A DNA stretch of 64,000 bases from Zanthoxylum bungeanum (Eukaryota > Streptophyta > Magnoliopsida > Sapindales > Rutaceae), in NCBI GenBank assembly GCA_019454045.1, contig SKCR01034760.1, positions 1 to 64,000 of the forward strand. Reading direction: 5' to 3'. Positions 20,856 to 33,797 of the stretch are shown here, piece by piece (the first letter of the stretch is position 1; every line of letters begins with the position of its first letter). The notes below the pieces were generated by a model. It was given only the letters and a program-made list of their open reading frames with translations. It searched no databases and was not told the origin of the DNA. The position numbers were made by a program, and so were the translations under genes.

Positions 20856-23360
20856 TATAGGTTCAAGCATGAAAATGTAGGGCTTAAAATTGGGCATTTT
20901 GTATTTGAGCATGATTTTGTGAAATTGGATGATTGAGCATGCTTAACATATGTTGTATTGATGATTGATTTGATCAATTTCAAGAAAATGTGTTTGGAAC
21001 AATTTTCCCCAAATTTGTGATGTGGCCGAATGTGATGGATATTTGGAAATCTTGGATTTTTTCATTTTAATTCATTGGATGAGTTATAATGATGTAGGAT
21101 GATGTTGATTTGAGATTGAATTGGATTTAATTTTGAATTGGATAAAAATCCCCAAATACTTACCTTTGGCCGAATTAATAATGCCCTTTAAAGTCTTGGT
21201 ATTTTTGATTTTAGACAATTGGATGTGTTGGAAATCATTCGGGATGAGGATTTAATATCGATTGTGAAATTAATTGGATTGAATTCGAATCGGATAAAAA
21301 TCCTTATCTTGGCCGAGACCTTAGAAGCATATAAATGGGTTTGATTTTTTCATTTATGTGTTGGACATGTGATGATGATGATAATGAACATGATTAATTG
21401 GACTAATTTGGTGTTTTAGAAATATTGATTTAGTTGATTAATCATGTAATACACTTTAGTTTAATTGAATATGAAATTGGATTTTGTATATTTAATTAAT
21501 TGGGCCTAATTTTGGAAATTGGACTTTAATGTTATAATTGGGCTTATTGGGCTTGATTTTATTAAGTTGGGTTTAGGCCAAATGGATTGGATCTAATTGG
21601 GCCCAAAACCACAACCATAAAGCCCAAATGCAACTTATAAACCTTTAAAGTTTAATTGGGCCTAATGGGCCTAAATTGATTTCTAGGCTTATGGGGTAAC
21701 TCCTTGATTGGGCTTTGGTTGCCGAAGCCCACGCCTTAAAGAAATTAATTAAAGCCCATTAGACTTGAATTGAATTGACGTTGGACGTTAATCGGGCTTT
21801 GAGACCCGACGCGATTAAATTTGGAATTTAAGTCGAAAAGGTTTATTAAATAAAGTGTAGTATTTAATTTGGAATTGAATAGTGAATTAGTATTAAATAC
21901 ATGTTAAATTGGATTTAATGATGTAGTTTAATTTAATTCAAGAATTCGTACTTTGAGTACTTATTCCCAAAAACGAGTTTGACTCGAGCAAAATCAAATC
22001 GTTGTTTGAACATTGGATGATCACATAATTATCAGATTAATTAATTTGATTAGATTGATTGATAGCATGCTTTTGTGTGAATACGTGGTTGTGATGAATG
22101 AATAATGTATATCGGATGGATATTAGTCGGGTGGGGCAATTTTGGAAATTGTTGTAATAAATTCGATTTATTAAATTGGACCTGCGTGTCCAGCCTTATC
22201 ACCTCTATTCTCTTTGTATTCTATTCTCACCTATTCCCCTCAATGTAAATGAGGTTTCTTTAGAAGTGTAGTGTAACGGGTAGAAGTAATACAAGTGCTA
22301 GCTTGAGTGAGAAAGGGAGAGATTTGATCTAGGATCAATGTGTTAAGTATCCATCCGCATATCATTATTATTTTATTTTCATACTCGCTTTATTATGTAT
22401 TTAGAATGCATGTTTAAGGGTGTATGATGATGAGACCTTAACAAAGATAATTAAAATTGGTAGCCAATTTGCACGCGAAAAGCCCTCATCAAATATCATG
22501 CGTCTTTTCCTTCCATTGAGTGATTCTTACTCAAGATCCTAGATTGGCATGGGTTGTTGGCCAAAGTCAAGCCTTGTCCGTCGAAGATGTGTTTGAATCA
22601 CGAGGCTTTGTTCCATATTGGTGTCTTGTCCAAGTTGTGGTTTGTTGGCCAAAGTCAAGACCACTTCTTGTCCAACGACATTGATTACGAACCTTCCATG
22701 GTCAATGGGTCCACGCTTGACTGGGATCATTAGGTTTGTTGTGCCAAAGCCAAGGCCTAGTTGATTCAGAGGAAAAAGGTTAGGGTATATATTCGATATA
22801 TAGGCATATATATAAGATATATGTTTCGGACTTGGATGTCCACCTACTGGATCTAGGAGTTGGATGAGATCCAATTGATCTTCGAGATCTACCTAGTTAA
22901 TTATCATACAATTTGTTGGCCAAAGTCAAGATTGTGTGATACTTTAACGGGATCCTAGCCCACTAGGAAACACGGTTTCCCGAGTACTCGTCAGAGGGTT
23001 AGAGGCTCGACGAAAAATAGTGGGAGGCAAGATTTGAATTTGCAATATTCGTTCAATTACTCGCCATACGCGCTCAAACAAATATCACTCGTCATATATT
23101 AAAAGTATTAGTTGGACTAATATTTATTGTTGTTTTAAATAAACAGTTGGACTGTATTATAGTTGATTATATATAATTGGATTATATTAATCAATATATT
23201 TGAATTAATTAATTTCAGTTTACAGTTGATTTTATAATTGGATTATAGTAATCAATGTAATTGAGGTTAATTAATTTGGATTATATTTGATTATATAGTT
23301 GGACTATTATAATCATTATAATATATAGTACCACTAATCATTGATTAAATAGTTGGACTA
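20856..23360 (+). other. Long non-coding leader of element B
   Basis: About 2.5 kb with no open frame of note. 21490-21790 is dense in TGGGCC/TGGGCT motifs on both strands. 22545-22930 has four copies of a TTGTTGGCCAAAGTCAAG-type unit. The counterpart in C (36099-36678 plus 46228-47820) keeps the same order of blocks, so the leader is conserved family structure. Confidence 0.7.
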
Positions 23361-23879
23361 TTGAAATCAAGAAAGAATTGAAAAGTTGGATATTTAAAAT
23401 ATAATCTGGGATTAAAATATTTTAAATGATTTAATTTTCAAATGGGAATAAATAATAGGTTACTTTATTTGATATTATACCTTAAGCCCAAAATTAAGCA
23501 AAATAAGTAGAGCATAAAATCTTTGGAAGATTTATGTGATGATGACTTTAGTGCTTAATTCAATATACTTGTCATAAATCTTATTTTAGATTTAAGAAGT
23601 ATTAAAATTGCAATAAATAATTCTTGGAGATTAATTGGCTATTCTAGAGGAGATAAAGTCAAAGTTTGCAATTGGGCATGTAGCACGAGGTGCACATCGT
23701 CTCGATATTCTAAAAACCCAAGGCTTGGCCTAAGGTTCCTGAAATATTGAAAATGATAATTGACATATCCCAAAGTGACTACCATTTGGATATGGCAGAC
23801 ACGAAGGAATAAAGAAAGGGCAAGGCTCTTACTTTAAAAATGATTGTCAAAGTTATGTTCACTACTAGTATTGAAATTA
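23361..23879 (+). other. Segment of element B where gag would be expected
   Basis: After the leader block that in C precedes the gag start, B shows AT-rich DNA without the MAGKIN-like start, the Gag core or the zinc knuckle. Gag seems deleted or replaced; I recognise nothing here. Confidence 0.45.
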
Positions 23880-26640
23880 GATTTTAAATACTTAGTGTGG
23901 TACATAAAATATATGTATTGATGTTCAGAATCTGCTTTGAGCAGGATACTGACTTCAAGCTGAGATTAATCTGTGAATCGGAAACGGGACAAAAGTCGTT
24001 GTTTCGACCGTAGATACCTAAGTTTAGGAACTACCTTTCGGGTGTGTACTTAAATTAGGAACTGTTATAATGTAACTAGTTTGACTATAGACATTATCTC
24101 TATATCAGTGTTTAATCCATTATGGATAAACCTTTATATTCTAGAACACTAAGTGTTTCATTATATAAAGATGATACTGAGATAAACACATTAGATGTGA
24201 ATAACAGAATTTATATTTTGAATATAATCAAAATCTCAAAACATATAAAATGACAAATAATTAGCTCAAACTGATTTGATCAAAAGAGACTTATTTGTGG
24301 CATTGTTGTCTGGGACACAATTAAACAAGACTCGTATATCCACACTTTTGAAGAGTGGGTACTAGGACTGATTTGACTATTCAAATAAAGTCTACGAATC
24401 TAGTTTGTTAGGTAAAGTACCTAAAACACTATTTACTTGGTAATAGTGTAAGTGCCACCGATCTGTTAGCCCTATTCATGGTGAAGTTAGTGGGCCCATA
24501 TCTAGCTAGGCTAGATGTGAACATGAATATTTCGTGACCTTAACAGATGTGGCATCACGTTATGGTTATGTATTTCTTTTGAAGAACACAGATCAGAAAC
24601 TATTAGAGTTTCGACACGAAGTACATAAACAGATCGACTATAGTATTATGCCGTCACGGTAAGACCGTAATGAAAATACTTAAGCAGTAAGTTTCAAATA
24701 TACATGAAAGAGTACAGTATTCTTTCATATGAGGACTCCTCCCGAGACATGTCAGTTTGACGATGTGTCCAAACTAAAAACCGAATTTTGTTGGACATGA
24801 TAAGGTTTATCACGAGTCGCTCTGAGCTACCATTTCCTTCAACAGGATATGTATATTAACAGTGCAAAGCTTATTTAAAATAAGGTTCCATGAAAATATG
24901 TTTGACAGATATCATATAGGATATGAACAGGAAAGAAACGGGGTTTCTCACTCCTAATAATTTGGGTATGCCAGGCATAAAGTTTGGATGATACCAAACT
25001 AATGACCCAAATTGGATAAGTGCCAATTATAGGTTATCCTAAGGGAAACCATAAGTATAGTACTTATAAATCTCACAGGAGAACAATGTGATTGTTGCTC
25101 ACCATGCGTTTTTCCTGAGAGTAATACCGATATGCAGTGGTCAGTGGGAGGATAGTGATACTCGATGAAAATCGGAGTAATATTATTCAAGTCACGAAGT
25201 CCTTAAAGGAACACGAACAGTTCATCAATGATGAATCTGTACCATTAATCTTCGAATACACAAGAACCTCTTAGATCGGATAGAGTCAGAAAACAACCTA
25301 GGGTATGGGTTTCTGATCTAACCTCATAAAGATATCAATCTTATGGAGGTGTACCATCCGACTACATTTTGAGGAAGTGATACAAGCTATCGACTCCCTA
25401 TTATGGCAAAGTGCCATGAGTCCGAAATGGATTCCATGTATAACAACTATGTTTGGATACTAGTTGTTGTACCGCAAGGCATTGTGCCTATAGGTACTAT
25501 AAATGTCTTCAAGGAGGACATACATGGATGACAACATACCAACGTACAAAGCTAGGCTTTTGACGGAAAGGTATCGTTATCAACATTGTGTTAATAACGG
25601 TTCAACCTTTTACCTGTTGCCATGGTGAATCCATTTTGAAGATGCTTGTTGATAACTGCATATTTCATTTATGAAATGTGTCAGTTGTAGATCAAAATCG
25701 CTTTCCTGAAAAGGAAACCTCTTGGAGGATGCTTACAACATCCTGACGATTTTGTATAACCGACAAACAAGGTTTGCGGGTTATTCGATCCATGTTTGGA
25801 TTGAAGCAAGCATAAGGTTCTTGGAACTGACGTTTTGAAATAATCATAATGGTTTATGATTTGACTCAAAACGAAATAATTCTTGTGTATATGAGGAGGT
25901 TAGTGGGAGCGCACTAACAATGAAATTCCCATAAAGCAATTGGTGAAAGCTTGGCTTTCATAGAAATTCTCCGTAGAATTCTGGGGAGTAACAACCTTTA
26001 TTCAAGGAATAAAGATCTACTGGGATAGATTTGGAGTTGTTAACACTCTCTGGGAAATTGTACATTTAAAATGTACTTGATATGGTGTCTCATACGCTTT
26101 GAGCATATGGAGTCACAATCAGGACAATCCAAGTGATAGTCACTGGATTGAAGTTAAGGACATCTATTAGTATCTCAGAGAACTAAAGATGTTGTCTTAA
26201 ACTATGGAGAATGAGAACTTGAAGTGACTGGGATCACTTCTGCAAGTTTCCAAACAGTTAAATACTGCGGTACTATAAAGTTTGAATAACGGGACAGTGA
26301 GCTGGAAATCTTCCGAGCAAGATACTGTTGCCGAATAAACAACAAATGCGGATTATTTCTGCAGCTGAGGCAGCAATAGAAGCCATTTGGGTCGATAATA
26401 AATCTAATTAGATTAGATATAGTTCTGTTAGCAGCTGAGCTAGGCGTCAGCACAAGGCTGAAGAATTAAAGGTCTCATCGACGATCCAGATATATACTTC
26501 GATATTCATCTGATTCGTTCGGATCATACATCATGGCGATGTGATGATCGTGTAAATCGCGTCAGACGATAATCATGCAAATCCGCTGACGAAAACTTTC
26601 CTCAGCAATTTGAGCGAACCGTACATAGTTCGGGTGTGGG
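23880..26640 (+). pseudogene. Copia pol remnant of element B
   Basis: Short in-frame pieces in pol order, aligned by eye with element C. Protease/early integrase decay lies near 24000-24250. Integrase zinc region and start of the core: LLGKVPKT at about 24405 and TDLLAL near 24460. Reverse transcriptase N-terminus near 25370-25560 (EEVIQAIDSLLWQSAM). The palm region near 25900 has the SGSAL-like remnant. RNase H near 26290-26450 has VSWKSSEQDTVAE- and AAEAAIEAIW-like pieces. Stops and frameshifts occur every few dozen codons, so no domain is usable. Confidence 0.75.
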
Positions 26641-26665
26641 ACACTTGAGTGACTGGCTATGTGCC

Positions 26666-26676
26666 AAGTGAGAGAT
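26666..26676 (+). promoter_or_regulatory. Polypurine tract of element B
   Basis: AAGTGAGAGAT directly before the right LTR; most copia elements read AAGTGGGAGAT here. It would prime plus-strand DNA. Confidence 0.8.
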
Positions 26677-28741
26677 TGTTGGATAATATGACCCATAGCG
26701 TCACTATTTGTACAGATCAAGTTGTTGTACAAATTAACTATGTGACAAGGAAATTGCACTCTCATCATTTGTGATTAGATCACCTTAGATATATAAATGA
26801 AGAGAGGTCCATATGATTAGTTCCTGGATTGAGATGATATGAGACAGTATCAGTCCACGAAGGATTAATCATTAAATATCCCTAGTCGTAGTATTATCGA
26901 GACTGGACATCGATAATGCGGAATAGGCTAGTATTGCACTTGTGCGCGTTGTGAGGGCACAACGGCATAGTTCTCATATATTTAAGTATATGATACTTAT
27001 GCAAGTGCGATAGGAGGTTTTGTTTCACCGATGGTACGAGAAACAGCTTCGCTCTGGATAGACCCCTCGGAATCCCATTGGTATTATGACTATGTGTCTA
27101 TGGGAGTCCGACATCAGGGTAGGTGTATTTGGTCTTAACCTGAGACTTGCACCGCTAATGCTTACGACAATCAATATACTTTAGTTGAGGTCGTCTAGGA
27201 CTCTAACCGGTTCTGTGTACGCCAATGCTGGGTATATTGAGAATCGTAGAGTATTGGGTGTGATGTCAAGACGGAAGTATTACTCCAGTCATAGTGGAGA
27301 TGATGTCACGCAGGATACGGTATTGGTGCTCTTAAGTGCTGGCCGGCCATCGGGATATTATGACAAGGTCATGTATATCCGATTATAGAGACTAGTTACC
27401 AGACATCCGACATGTGCTTCGGACGGGGCAGACACTTATCAAGCCCCAGCCCTAGCACGTGACTATCTGATACTGGACCGCTATACATAATACTTAGTAG
27501 ACTACGCCTGATATAGATCTTAAATATTCTTAGATGAATATGACCGGAGAATTGGGTAGACTTCGAGCTTTGCTAGAAGCCGATCTTGTCTCGTAAATCG
27601 GTAGAACGTAGTACTTGGTACGTACGTGATTCGGATACTCCGACGGCCGTATTTACTGCCAATTATCCGGGGATCTCATGGGTCGCTTCCCAATAATCCA
27701 CCGATGACGTATGACTCGCACTCTTAAATAATCTGGGATTATATAGAAGAGAGAGAAAATTAATCTAGGATTAATTACGGAGATATTTTATCTAGGATAA
27801 AATATCGTCTAGAGAGAGATAACGATTAATTTGGAATTAATCGGTAAATTAATATATTCGATATATTAAATGAAATTAGATTTCGATGCGGAATTGAAAT
27901 TGGATTTTAATTCGGGCGAACGAATTAATTTAGATTAATTCGTTAGCGACGTGAATAGTGAATTCGCTAGGCGTAATCATTTAATTACGACGCGACGGAA
28001 AACTCGCTAATTGGGAATTAGCGAACCCGAGCCCAAGTGTGATTGCGAGCGCATTCGTATTTCGAATTCGAGTGCGGCGACGCAAGTCACATCAAGCGTC
28101 AAATCATTCGTCACATCAAGCGTCAAATCAAATGTCACTTTGAGTGATGTGATTGATTGATTGAAAGACTTACATGTCACTTTGATAAAGTGAAATGAAT
28201 AGTTGATGTTTTTAGGTGCAATAGTGTTAGTTGGTGGAAGCATTTACCATTTGATTTTAATAGATTATTTGGTAAATCTTTTATATTTTGGTTGGAAAAT
28301 ATATAAACAATTTTGGAAATTGTTTTACCAACTAATCAACACATCTTCATCTCTCTTTCTCTCTTGTTCACGCCCATGGAGGGGCAAATTCTGCTCACTG
28401 GTTTCACTGAAACTGCCGAGCATTGAGGGAAGCAAGAGTGAGTTTTTGTGGCAAAAACTCAAGTGCTAGCACACTTACGGAACATGCGAAGGTGGTAGGG
28501 AGGTTCACCCATGAGCCGGGAACCATTCGACGAAGATTGAAGCTCAAATGATGAAGCAAAATCTGAAAAATTGAACCAGTGGACTGCTCACTGCCAGTTG
28601 CGTTTTGCAAAGGAAAAAATGATTTTGTTCGTCGTTTCGTCGCACAACCGATCGATGTGAGTATTCCGCTACCTCCATTGATGTATTCATACATGTTTTT
28701 CATTGCTTGTATGATCTTGGGACCTAGATATAAACCTAACA
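26677..28741 (+). repeat. 3' LTR of element B
   Basis: Nearly identical to the 5' LTR; small differences include a 3-bp change near 26718 and single-base gains or losses at poly-A or poly-T runs. Ends CCTAACA before the GTCGC duplication. Confidence 0.95.
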
Positions 28742-30368
28742 GTCGCGACTCTCAAGCTGGGGAGTCGCGACGCCCAATCTGTGAGAATTCTATGTCGCGG
28801 TGACCAAAGGTTAGAGTCTTGACCCTCGATGCTCTGAAAGTTGAGTGTCGAGACGCCATAGATCAGAGTTGCGACGTCGCCATGTGTAAAATATTGACAA
28901 TGACAAAATTTGCCTTCAAATCAATTCAAAACACTTCCAATTTTCTCCCATCGCTACTTTTCCTTGTTGAAATATTGTGGAGAAATTCCAAAGTTAACAA
29001 GCTTGACTCCAAGATCCAATCTTGATTCTAATGCTAGCAAGCTTCACTCCAATATTCAATCTTGATTTCTCCTAGTTGAAATGGTGTAGAGATTTTCCAA
29101 AACTTCTCTAAACACTTCTCTTGCTTAGGCTAATTTATATAACTCTTGCTTGTTTTTAGTTTTCTCAAGCTTGATTAAAACATTTGCTCAAGCTTGCTAT
29201 CTATAGCAAAACTTGGGTATTTTTTAATTAATAAAAGTTCTAATCAACTTTTATGTGGGCTTACTCTAAATTGTCCAAATATGTATAATTAGGTTTGACT
29301 AATCATCTTTGTCTACCACTTTGATTTCATCCAATTAAATCGAGACAAAGTTTAATTAATGGATTAGTTACATGTCTACTAATTTGATTTAGTGCAATTA
29401 AATCAAGCCAAAAAACACCTATATTTACATATTTATAATTACCAAAATATCCTCAAATGGTATAGATATTTATGAAATTACGACAAAGCCCATGTGTAAA
29501 TTTTGGAATAATCCAATTGGGTCAAAGTAAATAATCAATGTTATTCAATAACACTAAATTATCTTAGTTGATAATTATAAAATCAAATATTATTTATCAT
29601 CAAAATTTATCGGCTACCCAACTGCTCAACGAGTACACTTCATATTATGGGACTCGCTAAGTTTAGACTCGTTCATCATATAAGCCTAGCATATATGTAC
29701 GCAATTCTGCCACATCCAAATTCGTGAAGAACACGAACCATATTTCTGAACTATACAAGTCGAGGTCATCACATATGTTTATCAATCCCTCAATCGTACG
29801 CTATCCGAGTTGTGTTTAGGAAACATAGAATACACCGTCAAGTTTTCGAGGCGCACATCTCATGTCGACATGTCTACGATTCTTTATAACTAATCAGAAA
29901 TCATTTCTGATATATGTGTTCCACCCTTAGTGATCGACTTTGGCCAAAGTTTTAATAATCGTGACTTATTAACATGGATACTTAAACCCTTTTATGGTAC
30001 ACATACGGGCCAAAAGATCATATCTTGATACACACTTAATTAAGAGTGCATCTGTTCACACCCAACAAACATCTAAAGGCCAGACCATGATAGGTTTCTG
30101 ACATAAATGGCATCTAAGTGTGAAGAATCTCAAACAAAATCAATGTTATTCTATAGTCAAAGGATCACATATGCTACTCGACTCGAGGAGATTCCTATTG
30201 ACGGTGGTGTGTACTTCCAACTATTAAGAATCATATGTGAATCATTTAGTATTCACTCCAACGAATACGCACACGTCTATACGAGCTTTCAAAACTCAGG
30301 TACATCAGATTAAACCATTGGAACTCCAATTCCAATATACGACATATGCTAGTTTTCTAGGTTATAGG
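28742..30368 (-). mobile_element. LTR fragment of old copia element F
   Basis: Read on the minus strand it shares blocks with the D LTRs, for example GACCTCGACTTG(T/C)ATAG and AATATGAAGTGTACTCGTTG near 29625-29780, but is much more diverged. A TATATAAA (plus 29134-29141) lies downstream of those blocks on the minus strand. GTCGCGAC motifs crowd the first 140 bp. Element B interrupts it on the left and element C on the right. Confidence 0.55.
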
Positions 30369-32215
30369 TGTTTGGGTTCCTAGAACATGCCAATGATCAT
30401 CTAAGTAGAAATGTGTGTGAATAATTCAAGAAATTGTGGAATAACTTACATTGAAAGGATTCGTTGGATGTTGAAAGTTCAAAACTTTTGATGAAGAATA
30501 AGAGCTCCAAGCCTTTTCTTTGTGTTCCAAACTCTAGGAATTGTTTCCCTAACACTTTGGTTGACTCCTTGAATGTGCTAGCAAGAAGAAATTTTGAAGC
30601 AAAACTTCAAAGGAGGAGATGAGGGTTCACAGCAATTAGCTTGTGAAAGGGAGAGAGTATTCAATTTTTGTGTTGTATTTGATTTTCCAAAAACAATTAC
30701 CATTTACCAAAAATCCAATTAGGTAAATGTCATTCCAAATGAATAAAATAATCAAAGTGTGTAAAACAAGCCACCAAAATCACCACCAACTTCTATCAAC
30801 CAAAAGTGAATAAAGTTGACTAGTGATGTGAGTTGGTGGGGCCCACTTGAAATTCAAAATTCGAGTGGGCCCATTTAACACATTTCGGGCTCGGGTTCGT
30901 TAATTCTAAATTAAAGAATTTTCCGTTGCGACATAATTAAATATTAAAATCACTTACGAATTAATTCTAAATTAATTCGTTTGCCCGAATTAAAATCAAA
31001 TTTTAATTCCGCTTTGAAATCTAATTTCATTTAATATATCGAATATATTATTTAATCGATTAATTCCAAATTTATCGTTCTATATCTTCTAATCGAATTT
31101 TATCCCAGATAAATTCTTGCCGTAATTAATCCTAGATTAATTTTTCTCTCTCTTAATTAATCCCAGATTAATTTTGTTCGAGTCAAACGTCATCGGTGAA
31201 TCTTTGGGAAGCGACCCATGAGATCCCTGGATATGTTGGCAGTAAATCTGGTCGTCGGACTATCTGAACACGTGTGTACCCCGTACCCCGTTCCTACCGA
31301 TTTACAAGACATGGTTGGCTTCTAGCAAAGCACCGTGTCTACCCAATTCTCCATAAATATTCTTTTAAGGAATACATAATCTATAATAGGCGTAGTATAC
31401 TAAGTATTGTGTATTGCGATCCAATATCAGATGTCACATGCTAGGCCTGGGGCTAGAATTGTGTTTGTACGAAGCATATATCAGATCACTATCAATTAGT
31501 ATCTTTAATCGGATAATCATGACATTGTCATATTATCCTGATAGTTGCAACATATTAGAGTACCAGTTCTGTATACCTGCGTGATCATCATCTCTATAAG
31601 ACCGAAGTGATACTTCCATCTTGACATCACACCCAATACACTACGATTCTCAATAAACCCAGAAGAGGCGTACACAAAACCTGTTAAAGTCCCGGACAAC
31701 CAAAACCTAAGCGTACTGATTGTCGCAAGTATTAGCGATGCAAGTCTCAGGTTAAGACCAAATACACCTACCCTGATTCGGATTCCCATAGACACATAGT
31801 CATACTACCAATGGGATTCAGAGGGGTCTATCTAGAGCGAAGCTATTTCCGTACCATCGGTAAACACAACCTCCTATCACACTTGCATAAGTATCTAATA
31901 CTTAAATATATGAGAACTATACCGTAAAGCTTTCATAACACGCACAAGTGCAATACTAGTCTATTCCGCATTATCGATGTCCAGTCTCGATAATACTATG
32001 ACTAGGGATATTTAATGATTAAACCTTTCATGGATTGATACTGTCTCATATCTTATTAATCCGGAACTAATCATAAGGACTTTTATCATTTATATATTCA
32101 AGTAATCTAATTACAAAATGATAAAATAGCAATTTTCTTTGTCACATAGTTAATTTGTACAAAAACCATAATGTCTTTTACAAATAGTGATGCTATGGGT
32201 CACAATTGTCCAACA
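30369..32215 (-). repeat. 3' LTR of element C
   Basis: 1847 bp, plus strand TGTTTGGGTTCC..TTGTCCAACA. Its palindrome array lies at about 30897-31180 (ACGAATTAATT-cta- pair, GAATTAAAAT-caa- pair, TAATATAT-cga- pair, AATTAATC-cta- and -cca- pairs). Confidence 0.93.
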
Positions 32216-32228
32216 ATCTCCCACTTGG
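32216..32228 (-). promoter_or_regulatory. Polypurine tract of element C
   Basis: CCAAGTGGGAGAT on the minus strand abutting the 3' LTR; canonical copia form. Confidence 0.9.
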
Positions 32229-33389
32229 TCTATAGCCAATCACTCAAGTATCTAACACCTGAACTATGTACATGTCGCTCAAACTTTTGCTGAGAAATAG
32301 CCTTCGTCAGTGGATCTATAATGTTGTCATCTGATGCGACCTTCTCGATCTTCACATCGCCACGATGTATGATCTCACGAATCAGATGGAAACGTCAAAG
32401 TACATGCTTGGATCGTTGATGAGACCGCAGTTCCTTAGTCTGCGCTATAGCCCCATTATTGTCACAATACAAAGGAACGGGCTCAGCTGCTAACGAAACT
32501 ACTCCTAATCCAATTAGGAATTTACGGATCCAAACTGCATCTTTTGCTGCTTCAGCTGCAGTGATATATTATGCTTCTATTGTTGATCGGCAACAGTCTC
32601 TTGCTTGGAAGATTTCCAGCTCACTGCTCTGTTGTTCAAACAAAATATGTACCCGGATTGTGACTTACAGTCGTCTTTATCAGTTTGGAAACTTGCATCG
32701 GTAAACCCAGTTTCCTGAAGTTCTCCATCTCCATAGATTAAGAAAGCATCCTTAGTTCGTCTAAGATACTTAAGGATGTTCTTAACCGCAACCCAGTGAC
32801 CTTCATCTGGATCGGCCTGATAGCGACTACACATGCTCAAAGTATATGAGACATCAGATCGCGTACATATCATGGCATACATGATCGATCCGACTGCAGA
32901 AGCGAACGAGATCCAACTCATATTATCTCTCTCATATTGAGTTTTAGGACACATGTCATTAGATAGAGTGACACCATGTGACACTGGCAACAGTCCCATC
33001 TTAGACTGATCCATATTGAATCTCTTAAACACTTTGTCAATATACGAGCTATGGGAGAGTCCAAGAAGCTTTCTATATCTATCCCGGTAGATCCTTATTC
33101 CCATAATAAATGCTGTTTCTCTCAGATCTTTCATGGAGAATTTTAATGAAAGCCAAGCTTTCACCGATTGTAGCATGGGAATGTCATTGCCCATAAGCAA
33201 TACATCATCAACGTAAAGAACAATGAATGTCAGTGCACTCCCACTAACCTTCTTATACACACAAGGATCATCCTCGTTTTGAACGAAATCATATTCTTTA
33301 ATGATCTCATCAAATGTTGGTTCCAAGAACGTGATGCTTGCTTCAATCCATAAATGGTTTCTGTTAATGAAAGCGGCTTTGACGTCCAT
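32229..33389 (-). pseudogene. Reverse transcriptase (palm onward) and RNase H of element C
   Basis: The main open part is 33389-32577 (270 codons). It begins MDVKAAF, the first RT catalytic Asp motif; YVDD, the active-site box, is at residues 59-62; then LKFSMKDL, GIRIYRDR, YIDKVFKRFNM, CTRSDVSY and the HWVAVKNILKYLRRT connection. RNase H follows with TDASFQTDKDDCKSQSGY and RAVSWKSSKQETVAD. 32576-32229 decays the RNase H C-terminus (DPLTKAISQQKF near 32300). About 30 residues between motif A and the YGLKQASRSW region are displaced by a deletion and frame change, so RT cannot fold normally. Confidence 0.88.
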
Positions 33390-33476
33390 CTGCTATATTT
33401 CATAATTGAAATATGCAGCAATAGCAAGCATTATCCGAATGGATGTAATCATGGCAACATGTGAAAATGTTTCGTC

Positions 33477-33797
33477 TTAATCGACACCATGTCGCTGATG
33501 ATACCCTTTAGCTACAAGCCTATCTTTGTACGTTTGTATGTTGCCATCCATGTCAGTCTTCTTCTTGAAGACCCATTTGCAACCAATAGGCTTTACACCT
33601 TCTGGTGCATCAATCAGTGTCCAAACTTGGTTGGTATACATGAAATCCATTTCGGACTTCATGGCATCTTGCCATAAAGCGGATTTGATACCTTGTATCG
33701 CTTCCTCATACGTAGCCGGTTCTTCTTCCTCAATAAGATTAATATCCACATGAGGTGAGATCAGAAACCCATACCTCTCAGGGTTTTTTTTACCCAC
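33477..33797 (-). pseudogene. Reverse transcriptase N-terminal part of element C
   Basis: 106 codons: RYGFLISPHVDINLIEEEEP, ATYEEAI, WQDAMKSEMDFMYTNQVWTL, KPIGCKWVFKKKTD and YKDRLVAKGYHQRHGVD are standard blocks at the start of copia RT. A stop separates it from the MDVKAAF piece downstream. Confidence 0.85.

Larger units (their letters stand above)
18768..28741 (+). mobile_element. Copia-type LTR retrotransposon B, complete but coding-dead
   Basis: Two LTRs of 2074 and 2065 bp with TGTTGG..CTAACA ends, a perfect GTCGC duplication (18763-18767 and 28742-28746), an initiator-Met-like PBS after the left LTR and a purine tract before the right LTR. The 5.8-kb interior holds a long non-coding leader and a heavily broken pol; gag is essentially missing. 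By eye the LTRs differ by only about eight substitutions and six short indels, so insertion was recent although the coding region is destroyed. Same family as C and E. Confidence 0.95.
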
